Shown piece by piece: positions 9,301-18,870 of a stretch of DNA of 64,000 nt. Origin of the DNA: Craspedostauros australis (Eukaryota > Bacillariophyta > Bacillariophyceae > Mastogloiales > Achnanthaceae); contig JAMXDE010000039.1 of assembly GCA_026770025.1 (NCBI GenBank), positions 62,001-126,000 of the forward strand, read 5' to 3'. Every line of letters begins with the position of its first letter. Position 1 is the stretch's first letter. The position numbers and the translations under genes are program-made. A model generated the notes under the pieces. It worked only from the letters and a program-made list of their open reading frames with translations. It was not told the DNA's origin and did no database searches.

Positions 9301-11730
9301 CGCGTTGTTGTGTTGGGAAGTGAAGCCAAACTGTCCTTGTTTGTTGCCGTTGGAACCTCCCACGTTGTCGAAAGGCGTCTGGCCCAAGGAACCGCTCATA
9401 TCCTGTCCTTGCCCCACCTCACTGTGGCTGTTCCGATTCTGTGGCAATGAATCGGTCCACTCGTCGATGCCCTTGCCGAGCGTGACGAGATGGATACTGT
9501 CGTCGGCTGTGCACTCGTGGATGAGAAGTTCCATGGCGGTCTTGCTCTTGAGCAAGGAGCCAGATGACGACGTGCGGATGAAGATCACCAGCGGGAGTGG
9601 CAAAGATGCGTTGTCCTCGGATGCGTTGGCCTTCGTATCTTCTTTCGTTTCTGCAGCCTCCCATTCCACCATGGCCTCCATACTGACGATGGCCCGTTCG
9701 TCGTATTGATCGTCCAGACCACACGACATGTCGTGCCGCATGCACGATGAGATGGAGGCAGTGGCTCGTGCCGTCGGTGGTTGCGCAACCTTGCCTGCCT
9801 TTGCTGCGTTGAGCAGAGTTTTCAACAGTGAAGCAGGTTTCAACTTGCCGTCGCTCACGCCTGCTTCGACCATCTTCTGCCGCACTTTGTTCAGCACTTG
9901 ATCATCCAGGATGAGCATGCCGCAGCCCATTGAGTGTGCCTGTGCAGGTTTGTTTGGAATGCGCATGTGCGTGATCAATCGTGTAAGCGCCAAATGCGAC
10001 ATCGGCAGAAGAACCATTCACCAACAAAAGGCATGAATTGAAATGAAACGACAAGCGGAATAGTGTTAGTTGGCATCGAACGAGAGCATTATGTTCCATC
10101 TGTACGATAGGTGCTTTCGCGGTTACGATTCCGGCATCACTCGTGCATAACTTACCAAAGACATGGCCACAGTTTCCTGCATGCTCAATGTCATGGGCTT
10201 GTTCTTGTCCTTGTTGTCAAGCTCAGTGTACATCATGATACCGTTGGTGCGCGGTGTAGCTTTGCGCCAGTGCGGCTGCGTCGCGACGGCAAGTGCCGCC
10301 TGCAGTTCCTGCGTCGTCTTGTGCGGAAAGAACTTGCGCGCTCCACCCGACCTGCGCGAGGATTGCGGGGAGCATCCCCATTCCATGAGCAAGCTGCCGT
10401 ACAATGTTCGTCTGTCCAGTCGTGACTTGGAGGCGGCATCGATCATGCGTCCATTGTCTGCGAGGTAGGACAGGGTGCTGTCGCGTGGTGGAAAGTACAG
10501 GTGGGGCATCCAGGCCTCGATCAGTTTGACATCGTCGTCATCCGCAACAGCTTCCTGCGAACGGCGCTTGCGTTCTGAGTTCTTGCCACGTTGACGACTG
10601 TTCCGCCGGCCTCGCCCGAGACGAATCCCGACGCCACCCGATCTGGCAGCTCTGGAGGGCTTGGATGAGGATGAGGCGGCAACAGTCTCGTCGCCATCAT
10701 CATCCGCGTCGTTGCCGTACGCATCGCTGTGTTTGTTGTCGTGCGTTTCGCTGCTGCGAGTGCCGGCATCTTCGTTGACCGCATTGCTAGTGCCAGCAGC
10801 GGGAATGGTGCTCTGCAACAGTTCGACTTCAAGCTGCACCTCCGGTTCGATGATGTAGCTGTCATCTGGAAGATCCTGCTGATCACTGCGAGACTGCTGT
10901 GATGCGCGATGATGTGGGGCAAGATCGTCGAGATCTTCCCACTCTTCGCTGAAGTCTGATGACAGGTCGCTGTCATCCGGATCCTCGTCATCATCGTCGT
11001 CGCTGTCGCCGTCCGCGTCGCCGACTGCATTTGACTTCTTGTGCGACTTGACGCCGACGGAGGCATCATCCGCCACGTCACTGCTCTTTTTGCTGTCGCT
11101 GCTCGATGGCTCCGAGTCTGCATGTGACTGCGGCGCTGATGAATCGTTGCGATCGCCTCCATTCGAATCGTGGGTGGGCTCGGTATCATCCTTGTTTGAC
11201 GATTGCTGAGTTTGAGACTCGGAATGAGATGCATCATCATCCTGTTGATGATGTTGCTGTTGCTCGTCTTTGGCTTTCATGGCGGCCACGTAGTCTTCGA
11301 CGCTGGAATGCTTCTTCTTGTCGTCCTCTTCGCTGGCGTTCTTGGTGCCATCAAGGCCGTCATCGTCGCCGTCGTCCTTGTCAACGCCAACATCGTTGCG
11401 TTCCTCATCGCCATTACGTTCGCTGTTGCCCTTGTCTTCATCGTCATCGTGAGTGGACGTGGGCAGGTCCTTTTCGTTGGCCGTGCTGCCGGCATCGCCA
11501 CCTCGCACCAGCAAAGTTGGAAATTTGGTGAGCGGTATCCTTGGTTGCAACATTGGCTTGAAGGCTGATGCTAAGCATGGTATGCCCATGGCGGTGCTAG
11601 TGCCACTGCTTGTGCTGGTGGTCGTTGAAGAGAGGAGAGATGATAAGAGAACCGACGCTATCAGCGTGAGCTTCAACATCGAACTCAGACCTCGGCGAGT
11701 GCCTCGGTGAAGCGATCCTTGCCGCATCAT
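6342..11730 (-). CDS. AAA+ ATPase (MSP1/ATAD1-DAA1-like clade), plastid-targeted, three exons
   Basis: Exons are 11730-10156, 9939-7431 and 7147-6342, giving about 1,629 residues. Introns 10155-9940 (phase 0) and 7430-7148 (phase 1) have GTAAG donors and CAG/TAG acceptors; the second splits the Walker A motif GPPG|TGKT. Walker B is VIFIDEVDS and the arginine-finger segment is NRPFDLDEAVLRRFPRR. The C-terminal AAA domain and tail (WNDEYGE) resemble the plant DAA1-like AAA proteins of the MSP1/spastin (meiotic) clade, which also have long N-terminal regions. The start is taken at Met-Met 11730; Met 11679 (MLKLTL) is an alternative. The leader is a hydrophobic signal peptide ending in PCLASAFKP, which matches the ASAF plastid motif of heterokont algae, followed by an RGG motif. 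Residues ~70-330 are acidic, Asp/Ser-rich and probably disordered. Family knowledge suggests membrane-protein extraction or remodelling; the substrate is unknown. Confidence 0.85.
7148..7430 (-). other. Intron 2 of AAA+ ATPase gene
   Basis: GTAAG donor at 7430 and ATAG acceptor at 7148, 283 nt, phase 1. Removing it rebuilds an exact GPPGTGKT Walker A motif, which is strong support. Confidence 0.9.
9940..10155 (-). other. Intron 1 of AAA+ ATPase gene
   Basis: GTAAGT donor at 10155 and CACAG acceptor at 9940, 216 nt, phase 0. It joins the ...ETVAMSL and AHSMGCG... frames. The acceptor was chosen because it is a good CAG that keeps the frame; no domain crosses the junction to confirm it. Confidence 0.7.
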
Positions 11731-12542
11731 GGTCGACGAATATGATCTGTGGAGCAAGCGTGTGCCGAGTGTCTGTTCCTCCGGATTCACTCTGGTTGAA
11801 TGCTGCTTGGGTGAACGGGTTTGGAGGCAGAAACCGAGTTGTTCTCTGCAGAGGATCCAGCTGTCTTTCCAAGCTTTCCCTTGCGCGATGGGGGTTGCCT
11901 CACACAAGAGTGCACCAAGATGGTGGCGACGATGGACACGTGGAGATCGGTCGATCGATTGATGGTCCTGGCAATGTGGTTGGTATTGCACGAGCGTATT
12001 GTGCGAATGTGCTGGTAGTGGTTGAGACACTGGTGCTGACAGCGTTGTGGGAACAGAACAACAGCTGCGGAATTGTGGAATGGAGGTGAATGAATGGCAA
12101 GTTCGTTGTGGGATACGAGCCACACGCAGCTGTGATGGGCACCCATGCTGGCGCCTCGTGGTTGCTTCTTTTGGATCCCACCACATCTCTGCAGATCATC
12201 GTTCATCCTCTTTTTGCTTCTGTTGGACTCGTGATCCATTGTTCTTTTTCAGTCCCACCACATAGATATCACGAGCCTCCACGTGGCAATCTACGCAACA
12301 CACAACGATTCAGTCGTTGTTTTGCGTTCGATTGCGGCGGAGGTGGCCGAAAACCAATTTTGAGCTGTGCAGTCTTTTTGCCGTTGAGAACCACAAGCCC
12401 AACGAAGCGGCGCAACGTCTCTCTCTCTCTCTTCCATGACCATCTCCACCTCACCAAGAAAGACCATCAGCAACATCAGTGGAGAGTAGCCACAACAACA
12501 TCGACCCATCCATCCAACACCACCCTCTAATTCCAACGAAAA
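11731..12542. other. Divergent promoter region, AAA+ / MANF (812 nt)
   Basis: This region separates two divergent starts. An upstream extension of the AAA+ frame runs to 12186 but reads as a His/Arg/Pro-rich sequence without domain, so I treat it as 5' leader. A TC dinucleotide tract lies at 12418-12433, about 110 nt before the MANF ATG. Nothing else is recognised. Confidence 0.6.
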
Positions 12543-13519
12543 ATGAAGTTCATCACCGTGTTTGCCGCCCTTTTGGCCTATGCCACCGTCGCATTGGCAG
12601 CCGAAGAATGTGAAGGTGTGTGTGTGCGGGCGACGTCCGTGGTTTGTTTCTTGGCTTCGCTTGGATGTGCTGCACCAATGCAGGACATGCGGCTGTTACC
12701 ATGGAGGCAATGACCCAAAGACTGCGAGTACAGAGCCAGAGTGGACTGCACAGAACTGCACTGCATTGGATGTGTTTGCATTGGATAGATCTGTGGCAGA
12801 TGACAGTCGGCGGCCATACCGCAGCGGATGTGCAATGCTAGGATGAAGCAACGAGCGTGGTAGATTCACGCAAAGGCATTCCATCGTACTTGCAGTCTCT
12901 AGTTTTCTAACCGCGACCATCGCGTGTTCTCACAATCTCAATTCTATTGGCATGTCTTCTTCATTTATCCCATCGACAATACAATGGACAACGTTGACAA
13001 TGACAACAAAAATGGTGCAATACTACTGCAATAATACTGCTATGATACTGCAATACTACTGCAATGAATATTATATTATACTGCACAACAGTCTGTGTGA
13101 AGGTCATGGACGACGTCCGCGCCACGATGACGAAGGACGCCTCCCGCAAAAAGCCAGAGATCGAGTCCGCCATCGGCAAGTACTGTGCCAACGAGGGCAA
13201 GACCCTCAGCGCCCGCGAGAAGAAGATCTGCTACTACATCGACCCCATCAAGCGCGATGTCGCGCAGCCATTCTCGCTGGGCATGTCGTCGCTCAAGGTC
13301 TGCAAGCGCATCACCAAGAGCAACCCGGAAATCTGCACCGTCAAGTTCCCCATCAAGACCGAAAAGTTGGAAAAGAAGGACCTCAGCAAGCTGCGGGTCA
13401 AGCAGTTGAGACAGATCCTCAGCGAGAGAGGCGTGGAATGCAAGGGATGCCTTGAGAAGAGCGAATTCATCAAGAAGGTCCAGGATACGGAGCATTTGGC
13501 GGGCAGCGACGAGTTCTAG
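12543..13519 (+). CDS. MANF/CDNF (ARMET) family ER protein, two exons
   Basis: Exon 1 is 12543-12615, the intron 12616-13091 (GTGTGT...ACAG, phase 1) and exon 2 13092-13519; the product is 166 residues. Residues 1-19 are a signal peptide (MKFITVFAALL...). The mature protein has eight cysteines, as in MANF: CEVC at 23-26, then Cys56, Cys71 (in KKICYYID), Cys95, Cys106, and the C-terminal CKGC at 141-144. The segment KLRVKQLRQILSERG matches the SAP-like C-terminal domain of MANF. The splice junction rebuilds the CEVC pair exactly. MANF is an ER-resident, stress-induced lipid/BiP-binding protein in animals; the role here is inferred to be ER proteostasis. The protein ends in SDEF, a possible variant of the KDEL-type retention signal (human MANF ends RTDL). 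It converges with the insertase gene, leaving 40 nt between stops. Confidence 0.9.
12616..13091 (+). other. Intron of MANF-like gene
   Basis: 476 nt, the longest intron in the window. Its last ~70 nt carry imperfect repeats of tactgcaata followed by a TATTATATTATA stretch just before the acceptor ACAACAG. Confidence 0.85.
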
Positions 13520-13559
13520 ACAGTACTATTAAAGTAGGGTACTCGGCTCTATACGATCT

Positions 13560-15185
13560 TTATCTCCTCCGCTTCCCACCTCGTTTGGATCTGAATTTCT
13601 TGACGTTGATGGATTTCTTCGTGGCGTTGGTGGGTGTAATAGCGTCCACCTCAACCGGTGCCATGCGAATGCCCTTGTTGGCAGCCTCCATCTCATCTTC
13701 GGTTGGCTGATCCATGTAATTCGTAGTCGTCGTCGCAGCCGTCGTCGTTGTTGCAGTCGATGGTACCATAGCTTCTTCATTATCCTTCTCGGCAAACGCC
13801 GCCGCCACCTGCTCATCGATTTGATCGGGCGGCGCCGAGATGCCATGAATGAATGGCCCGCCACCCAACATAGTCTTGGGTGCCACTTGCATCGTGGGTG
13901 CATCCTCAGCCTTCTGCTCTGCCTCCGCTTCGCGCAACATTTTCAACACGGACTCGTCGCTACCTTGAATGGTACTGGGCCGATTGCTGCCTGGAAACGA
14001 CGTCTCGAAGCCATGCGCCAAAATACCCTTGCCCAACACGGGCCCGTCGCCGCGGATTTCGCGCGCTTTCTGTTCCATCTTTTTGAACTCCATGAACTGC
14101 TTGGCGTACTTGGGTTCCTCGGGTGGCGTCCCCATGGCCGGCAGACCGATCCTCTCGCGCAGAGCGTCGGTGCGCAATGCCGCGCTCTGAAACAGCGTGA
14201 AGGTGAAGCTGGACAGCAGGTAGATCTGCAATCCGGCCGGCGATTGCGACGCGAAGCATGGCATGAAGACGGCCAGCGTTTGGAAGGCGTCCTTGAGGAG
14301 GCCGGCGAAGTCGGATTTGGAAGCCGCGGGTCCGCTGAGGCTGCGGCGGCCCAGCGCGACTTCGACGTTGAAGTAGAGCATGGCGCCTGCCGCCATGGGC
14401 AGACCGTACCATGGGTCGGGGTCGGTGAGGTCGGTCAACCACCAGAAGGAGGATTCCGTCAGTGCCTGAGCCAAGGCCGGATCGGCGCCGTTGACGATCT
14501 TGCGCAGATCGACGGCGACGTAGTAGAAGAATGGAATTTGCAGCAGCGGGCTGAGGAAGACCGTGAGGGGGTTGATCTTGTGCAGCTTGTAGATGCTGCG
14601 GATGGTTTCCAAGTTCTGCGTGAAGAGGAAGCGCTGTTCCAGAAGGCTCTTCTTCTGCTCCCTGAGTTTCTTAAGATCGTTCTGAAACAGCGTGATGATG
14701 AACTGTATCTCGGGTGAGACCTTGGCAAAACGCGCCGATGTGCGGGCGCTGTAGACGACGAGAGGGAGCAGGGCCGTGCGCAGTCCCGCGTTGATGAGCG
14801 CGAAGCACGCCCAGTAGGGCACGGTGCCGTCCATGTGAATGGCCTTGAGAAGATGTCCCGTACCACCCCAGATGGAGATCTGTTGGAAGGCTTCCGGCAA
14901 CCACGACGACATGTGCCGCCTCTGCATGCTGCTGTGAACGATGTGTTCGTGGATTGGGATGGCGTTGTGCAGCACCACATTTCTGTATAAACGCTTCTGC
15001 TTTTGCACGTGCGCGTGATTGTGGACCGACACGAACTGCCGTCGTGCGGTGGTCCATTCATCTGTGGCATTGCTTGAGCCGCGATCGTCGGTGCTGATTC
15101 CAGTGCGATCGGCAAGAGCTGCCAATGCGGATCGTCGGATGCGATGCGCTGATCGGCCACCAAGCGGTGATGCGACGCGCAACAT
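13560..15185 (-). CDS. OXA1/COX18/YidC-family membrane protein insertase, probably mitochondrial
   Basis: 541 residues if translation starts at Met 15185; the frame extends upstream to 15359 but that part encodes a repeat-derived LIDALIDALID stretch, whereas MLRVASPLGGRSAHRIRRS looks like a mitochondrial presequence. Membrane segments typical of the family follow: YWACFALINAGLRTALLPLV, PLTVFLSPLLQIPFFYYVAV, PWYGLPMAAGAMLYFNVEVA and a final pair in the segment from LAVFMPCF to LLSSFTFTLFQ. A charged hairpin rich in Lys/Arg/Glu (KKLREQKKSLLEQRF) lies between the first two, as in OXA1/COX18. The last ~190 residues are a hydrophilic tail ending in KKFRSKRGGKRRR, like the ribosome-binding tail of OXA1. 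The protein should insert proteins into the inner mitochondrial membrane. A plastid ALB3 role is less likely because no signal peptide is visible. Confidence 0.88.
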   Translation of the reverse strand: MLRVASPLGGRSAHRIRRSALAALADRTGISTDDRGSSNATDEWTTARRQFVSVHNHAHVQKQKRLYRNVVLHNAIPIHEHIVHSSMQRRHMSSWLPEAFQQISIWGGTGHLLKAIHMDGTVPYWACFALINAGLRTALLPLVVYSARTSARFAKVSPEIQFIITLFQNDLKKLREQKKSLLEQRFLFTQNLETIRSIYKLHKINPLTVFLSPLLQIPFFYYVAVDLRKIVNGADPALAQALTESSFWWLTDLTDPDPWYGLPMAAGAMLYFNVEVALGRRSLSGPAASKSDFAGLLKDAFQTLAVFMPCFASQSPAGLQIYLLSSFTFTLFQSAALRTDALRERIGLPAMGTPPEEPKYAKQFMEFKKMEQKAREIRGDGPVLGKGILAHGFETSFPGSNRPSTIQGSDESVLKMLREAEAEQKAEDAPTMQVAPKTMLGGGPFIHGISAPPDQIDEQVAAAFAEKDNEEAMVPSTATTTTAATTTTNYMDQPTEDEMEAANKGIRMAPVEVDAITPTNATKKSINVKKFRSKRGGKRRR

Positions 15186-15278
15186 GGCTTGCAGCGTGGT
15201 TGTACACGCAGACTCCTCGGACGTCGGTGCTGCCGATGTTCGCCACGTTGATGGCTTCTTGTCTGCCTCGTTCGCCGT

Positions 15279-15313
15279 ATCAATCAATGCATCAATCAAT
15301 GCATCAATCAAAC
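15279..15313. repeat. 12-nt tandem repeat (atcaatcaatgc, ~3 copies)
   Basis: Near-perfect direct copies just upstream of the insertase start. It encodes LIDALIDALID if the longer reading frame were used. Confidence 0.8.
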
Positions 15314-15890
15314 GATGACCGTGGTCGTCATCGTTGCCACCGAATCGGTGTTGCCACAACCGTTGTTCGCATCATGGCCATCGCCATCTCATCATCACCA
15401 TCATCGTCGTTCGCCCGATGTTCGTGATGGCGTCACATTTTTCTGTGTCGTTTCGCCTTTGTCGTGTTTGTCGTGTTTTTGTCTGAGTTGTTTCTTCGGT
15501 TGTGATGTGATCGCAGTAGTCATATGTAGGAATTGGATTAAACTGACTCAAGATGCGATGACTGGAAGTTCCACGTGTTTCCTGGAATGATGGGAATGAT
15601 CTCACCGCAACCGAACAACGTCGCAGTCCCATGCAGATTCAACATGCATTTGCCACCTGGACTGTGTGATTGGCGTCAATCAACGTCGTCAGCAGAAAGC
15701 CAAACACTCTTTTGCTCTGCGTGGTGAATGCGGGCACGAGCGAGTGGGCATGCGTGTGATGTGTTGGTGTTGGTGGTGGTTCCGTTTTGGACGCATTTCA
15801 CACAATTCCTTCTTCAGGAGACAACGAATCGGCAAGAGACAAGGTTCAGACGGAACACTCGCAGATCCATTCCGGCAGTCATACAACCAT

Positions 15891-15914
15891 CTCTCTCTCT
15901 CTCTCTCTCTCTCT
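15891..15914. repeat. (CT)n tract in 5' leader of cyclin-like gene
   Basis: Twelve CT dinucleotides, ending ~70 nt before ATG 15985. A shorter one precedes the MANF gene (12418-12433). Confidence 0.9.
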
Positions 15915-15984
15915 TCGCACACTTTCCACAACAGCGGTTGACGCCATCGCATCATAGCTCCCAATCAATCAACCAAGCAATAAG

Positions 15985-17289
15985 ATGATTTCATTCGTCA
16001 AGATTCTCTCCGCCATTCTCGTTGTGTCTCACTCAACGAGAATGGTGTCCGGCAGCCAGGTCACGAGATCATGGGAACTGTCGAGGAATCCTGCACAGCT
16101 GCTGCTCATGCGTGGGGGCAGCATGCACGATGGCATGGATGTCAACATGGGCACCAGCATGAGCAGCATGAACATGGGAGCGAATGCCATCATTGATGGT
16201 CAGGGGATGGATCAACAGCATCAGCATCAACAACAGCATGCCCAGCATCATTATCACCCACAGCAACAGCAACAGCAACAGTACCAACAACAGGAGCAGC
16301 ACCCGCAACGACAGCTAGTGCAGCCGCAGAGTCATCACGCCGCCTCCGTTCAGACTCCCCCACCACCACCTCCGCCGCCAGCGCAGTTAACACAGTCAAC
16401 GCAGGATCGGCACTTCGTCAAGCCGCCCAAGGTCTCGCTGGAGCAGATCTCGCTGGCCTTGCGTCTCACGAGCGAGTGGAACAGGAGGTTACTGCATGGC
16501 ATCTCCGCCCCTCCCTCATCAGCATCGTCACCACACAGCTCAATGCAGAGCTTGCGTCAATACGGAAGCAGGAGCACGTCATCAACAACGATGTCAACAA
16601 CATCATCAACAACATCGTCATCACCAACAGGAGTCCCACCACCACCTCCAAAAGCAACACCAACCTACCTGCAACAGCGCGGCGGCAGCCACCCCGTCAA
16701 CGTCCATCCATCGCGACAATGGCACGCCCCGATCTCACGCGGCGAATCCCAACCAGAAACCGAGCTCACCCTCTTCCACGCCAAGGCCCCCCGCAAACGC
16801 AAAACGATCCGCCGCGGCGTCGCTCGATGGGGACCCGAGATGCTGCCCTACCTGCGCCACATCGCCAAGGCGCTGGACATTGAGCAGGACGGCATCCAGA
16901 CCGTGCTGGCCATGATCTACCTCGACCGCGCCTGCTCCGTCGAGACGTTGCGCAGCAGCGGCGTGCCGTCGCTTCCCTTCTGCGTGCCGCGCACGGCGCA
17001 TCGCCTCAGTTTGGTGGCCATGATCGTCGCGGGGCAGGCCGTGCACGGCGGGTCCTACGAGACCTACTTTGAACGCATCGCGTCGTTGGGGATTCCTTGC
17101 AATCAGCTGCGCCAGATGACGCAGTGGTTCCGGGAGGCTCTGGGCGATCAAGGCATGGAAGTCACCGTGCCGCAGATGCAGAAGTGGTGTCAGACGTGGA
17201 GTTACGCATTTGAAGACGAAGAGACGCAGCAGCAGCCCGTCGTGCAACGGCCATTGCATTCCCGACCGTGGGGAGTGTCGCGGAGTTGA
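15985..17289 (+). CDS. PHO80-type cyclin-box protein with N-terminal signal peptide
   Basis: 434 residues, no intron. The N-terminus (MISFVKILSAILVVSHSTRM) reads as a signal peptide and is followed by an LLLMRGGS motif of a kind often seen behind diatom leaders. Residues ~75-230 are low complexity: poly-Gln/His, a run of eight Pro, Ser/Thr-rich. Residues ~280-400 resemble the PHO80-like cyclin fold: MLPYLRHIAKAL, then LAMIYLDRAC, then HRLSLVAMIVAGQAVHGG and the segment YFERIASLGIPCNQLRQMTQWF, matching the YxDR / NVHR..A.K / Y..VGG....LN.LE..F pattern of the family. Some consensus residues differ: the usual Lys of A.K is Gln, and the GG of the VGG motif is SLG. PHO80-like cyclins bind CDKs in the cytosol or nucleus, so a secretory leader is unexpected. 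It is convergent with the Mpv17-like gene. Confidence 0.75.
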   Translation: MISFVKILSAILVVSHSTRMVSGSQVTRSWELSRNPAQLLLMRGGSMHDGMDVNMGTSMSSMNMGANAIIDGQGMDQQHQHQQQHAQHHYHPQQQQQQQYQQQEQHPQRQLVQPQSHHAASVQTPPPPPPPPAQLTQSTQDRHFVKPPKVSLEQISLALRLTSEWNRRLLHGISAPPSSASSPHSSMQSLRQYGSRSTSSTTMSTTSSTTSSSPTGVPPPPPKATPTYLQQRGGSHPVNVHPSRQWHAPISRGESQPETELTLFHAKAPRKRKTIRRGVARWGPEMLPYLRHIAKALDIEQDGIQTVLAMIYLDRACSVETLRSSGVPSLPFCVPRTAHRLSLVAMIVAGQAVHGGSYETYFERIASLGIPCNQLRQMTQWFREALGDQGMEVTVPQMQKWCQTWSYAFEDEETQQQPVVQRPLHSRPWGVSRS

Positions 17290-17556
17290 GCTCGTCTTTG
17301 TTTTGTTGGAATCAGTAGGGGGCAAACAATCACTGTTATGTTTCACATAATACATAGTAGAGGCGCTCGTTGTTGCTATCTCAACAGTTTGTACTGCACA
17401 ATGTTCTTGAACTCAGCACTATGCATACGTGCAATCAGGAGAACAAGACCAAGCGAATCATCAAATAGATCGGCAACGTCAACACAACTCAACACGATTT
17501 ATCCACAATCCATCATGCATGTTCTATTATAGGTTATCATACATGCCGTTGTGCAT

Positions 17557-18870
17557 TCAGACGGCGACGGCCGTGGCATTGCGACCAAGCAACGCGGGAT
17601 CCTGCTGCAGGTCGATGATGGAAATGGTGGCATCGGTCGCATCCTCCATATGGACGGCGATGTTCGTCTCGTCTTGCGCCGTGATGATCTTGTCGCCACC
17701 ATCCTCATTCTCTTCGCCTTGCGTCTTCGATGCCAAGATAGCGTTCCACACCAAATCCACCGAATTGACCCATAGGATCCGATGACGCGCCGGCACGAGG
17801 CCGTACGTTATGCAATGCACGAGGGGCCAGAACTTCCAGGCCGTGATGACGATGCCGCCGATCTTGTCCTGCACGTTCTTCTTGACGGTGGGCAGGTCGT
17901 CGCCGGACAGGAGTCCCACCGCGCTGATGTACATGCTGCACTTGACCGTGAGGTATAGCGTTTGGTCCATGAGGATCTTTTGCAGGCGCGTGACGAGGCC
18001 GTCTTCGGGCGGTAGTATGGCGTCGCTGAATTGGTAGTACTCGTGCACGAGGGGGCCGAAGCAGAGGCCGATGAAGCCGTTGCGCAGCGTGCGCGAGAGA
18101 TCGAAGTTGAGGAGGTTGTTGCCGGCGAACGCGGTTTGGCTGAGCCAGTCGCCGAGGAGGTAGATGATGACGTTGATGAGGGTCTTCGTCGAGATGGGCT
18201 GATTGGCCAGGCAGGACTCGTAGTTGCCCCAGTTGTCGAGCGGAATGCGCATGGCGATCTCGCTGGCGGACCAACCGCGCGTCATGCCGTCGTCGATGTT
18301 GAGGATGGTGAAGATGGCGTAGCCGAAGCTGGCGGCGAGGAAGACGGCGTTGATGAACTTCTGCTCGTTGCTGACCTCTTCGTCTTTGCCGTCGTTCTGT
18401 TTGGGGCTGTGTTCGTGCCGTTTTTGCTGCTGCTGCTGCTGTTTGGCGTTGGCAACTGCGCTGGTGCTGTCAACAGCGGCGCTGTGAGCAGCTGCCGTGG
18501 ACTCCGCATGATTGTTCTCATGACTGTTGTTATGATTGTTCCTATCATGCGGCTTGATGCTGTCCATCTCGCTGCGATCAAAGTCGCCGCCCATGATGCT
18601 GACGTGCAGCGCCGACTGCCGCTGTGCATTCCATTGCGTGTGCTGTTGCAGGTTGGGCGCCGTTCTGGCATGCATGGAGGACGGTGCGGTCCAAGCAGAG
18701 CATGGCGCATGCAGCGCGCATGTGGTCATGACCAACGCAGCCACCAGCATCTTGGTTGTTCCTTGCGTACTTGTTGTGTTCCGTCGCAGACTATGACTGT
18801 AGTGGCTGTGAGATCGCTGTCGTCGCGACTGCGCAGTTGTGCCATCGGCCGATTGGTTGGTTGGCGTCAT
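17557..18870 (-). CDS. Mpv17/PMP22-family integral membrane protein with plastid-type leader
   Basis: 437 residues from Met 18870; Met 18750 (MLVAALVMTTCALHAPCSAW) may be the true start because it begins a signal peptide directly. The cleavage context CSA|WTAPS with an aromatic +1 residue followed by a Ser/Thr-rich stretch fits heterokont plastid import. Residues ~100-160 are His/Asn/Gln-rich. The C-terminal ~190 residues match the Mpv17 family: a Pro-containing first helix (NQPISTKTLINVIIYLLGDW, with the GD..SQ motif), R..RNGFIGLCFGPLVHEYYQF (the GP..H.WY motif), KILMDQTLYL (the DQ motif), and AWKFWPLVHCITYGLVPARHR (the W.WP...N...VP...R motif). A short hydrophobic segment, VFLAASFGYAIFTIL, precedes the domain. 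Family members sit in mitochondrial, peroxisomal or plastid membranes; channel activity is reported for some. The transported substrate here is unknown. Confidence 0.87.
   Translation of the reverse strand: MTPTNQSADGTTAQSRRQRSHSHYSHSLRRNTTSTQGTTKMLVAALVMTTCALHAPCSAWTAPSSMHARTAPNLQQHTQWNAQRQSALHVSIMGGDFDRSEMDSIKPHDRNNHNNSHENNHAESTAAAHSAAVDSTSAVANAKQQQQQQKRHEHSPKQNDGKDEEVSNEQKFINAVFLAASFGYAIFTILNIDDGMTRGWSASEIAMRIPLDNWGNYESCLANQPISTKTLINVIIYLLGDWLSQTAFAGNNLLNFDLSRTLRNGFIGLCFGPLVHEYYQFSDAILPPEDGLVTRLQKILMDQTLYLTVKCSMYISAVGLLSGDDLPTVKKNVQDKIGGIVITAWKFWPLVHCITYGLVPARHRILWVNSVDLVWNAILASKTQGEENEDGGDKIITAQDETNIAVHMEDATDATISIIDLQQDPALLGRNATAVAV

Larger units (their letters stand above)
15186..15984. 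other. Divergent promoter region, insertase / cyclin-like (800 nt)
   Basis: It contains three copies of a 12-mer (atcaatcaatgc) at 15279-15313 close to the insertase start, and a TC tract at 15891-15914 ending about 70 nt before the ATG of the cyclin-like gene. No coding sequence is recognised. Confidence 0.6.
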
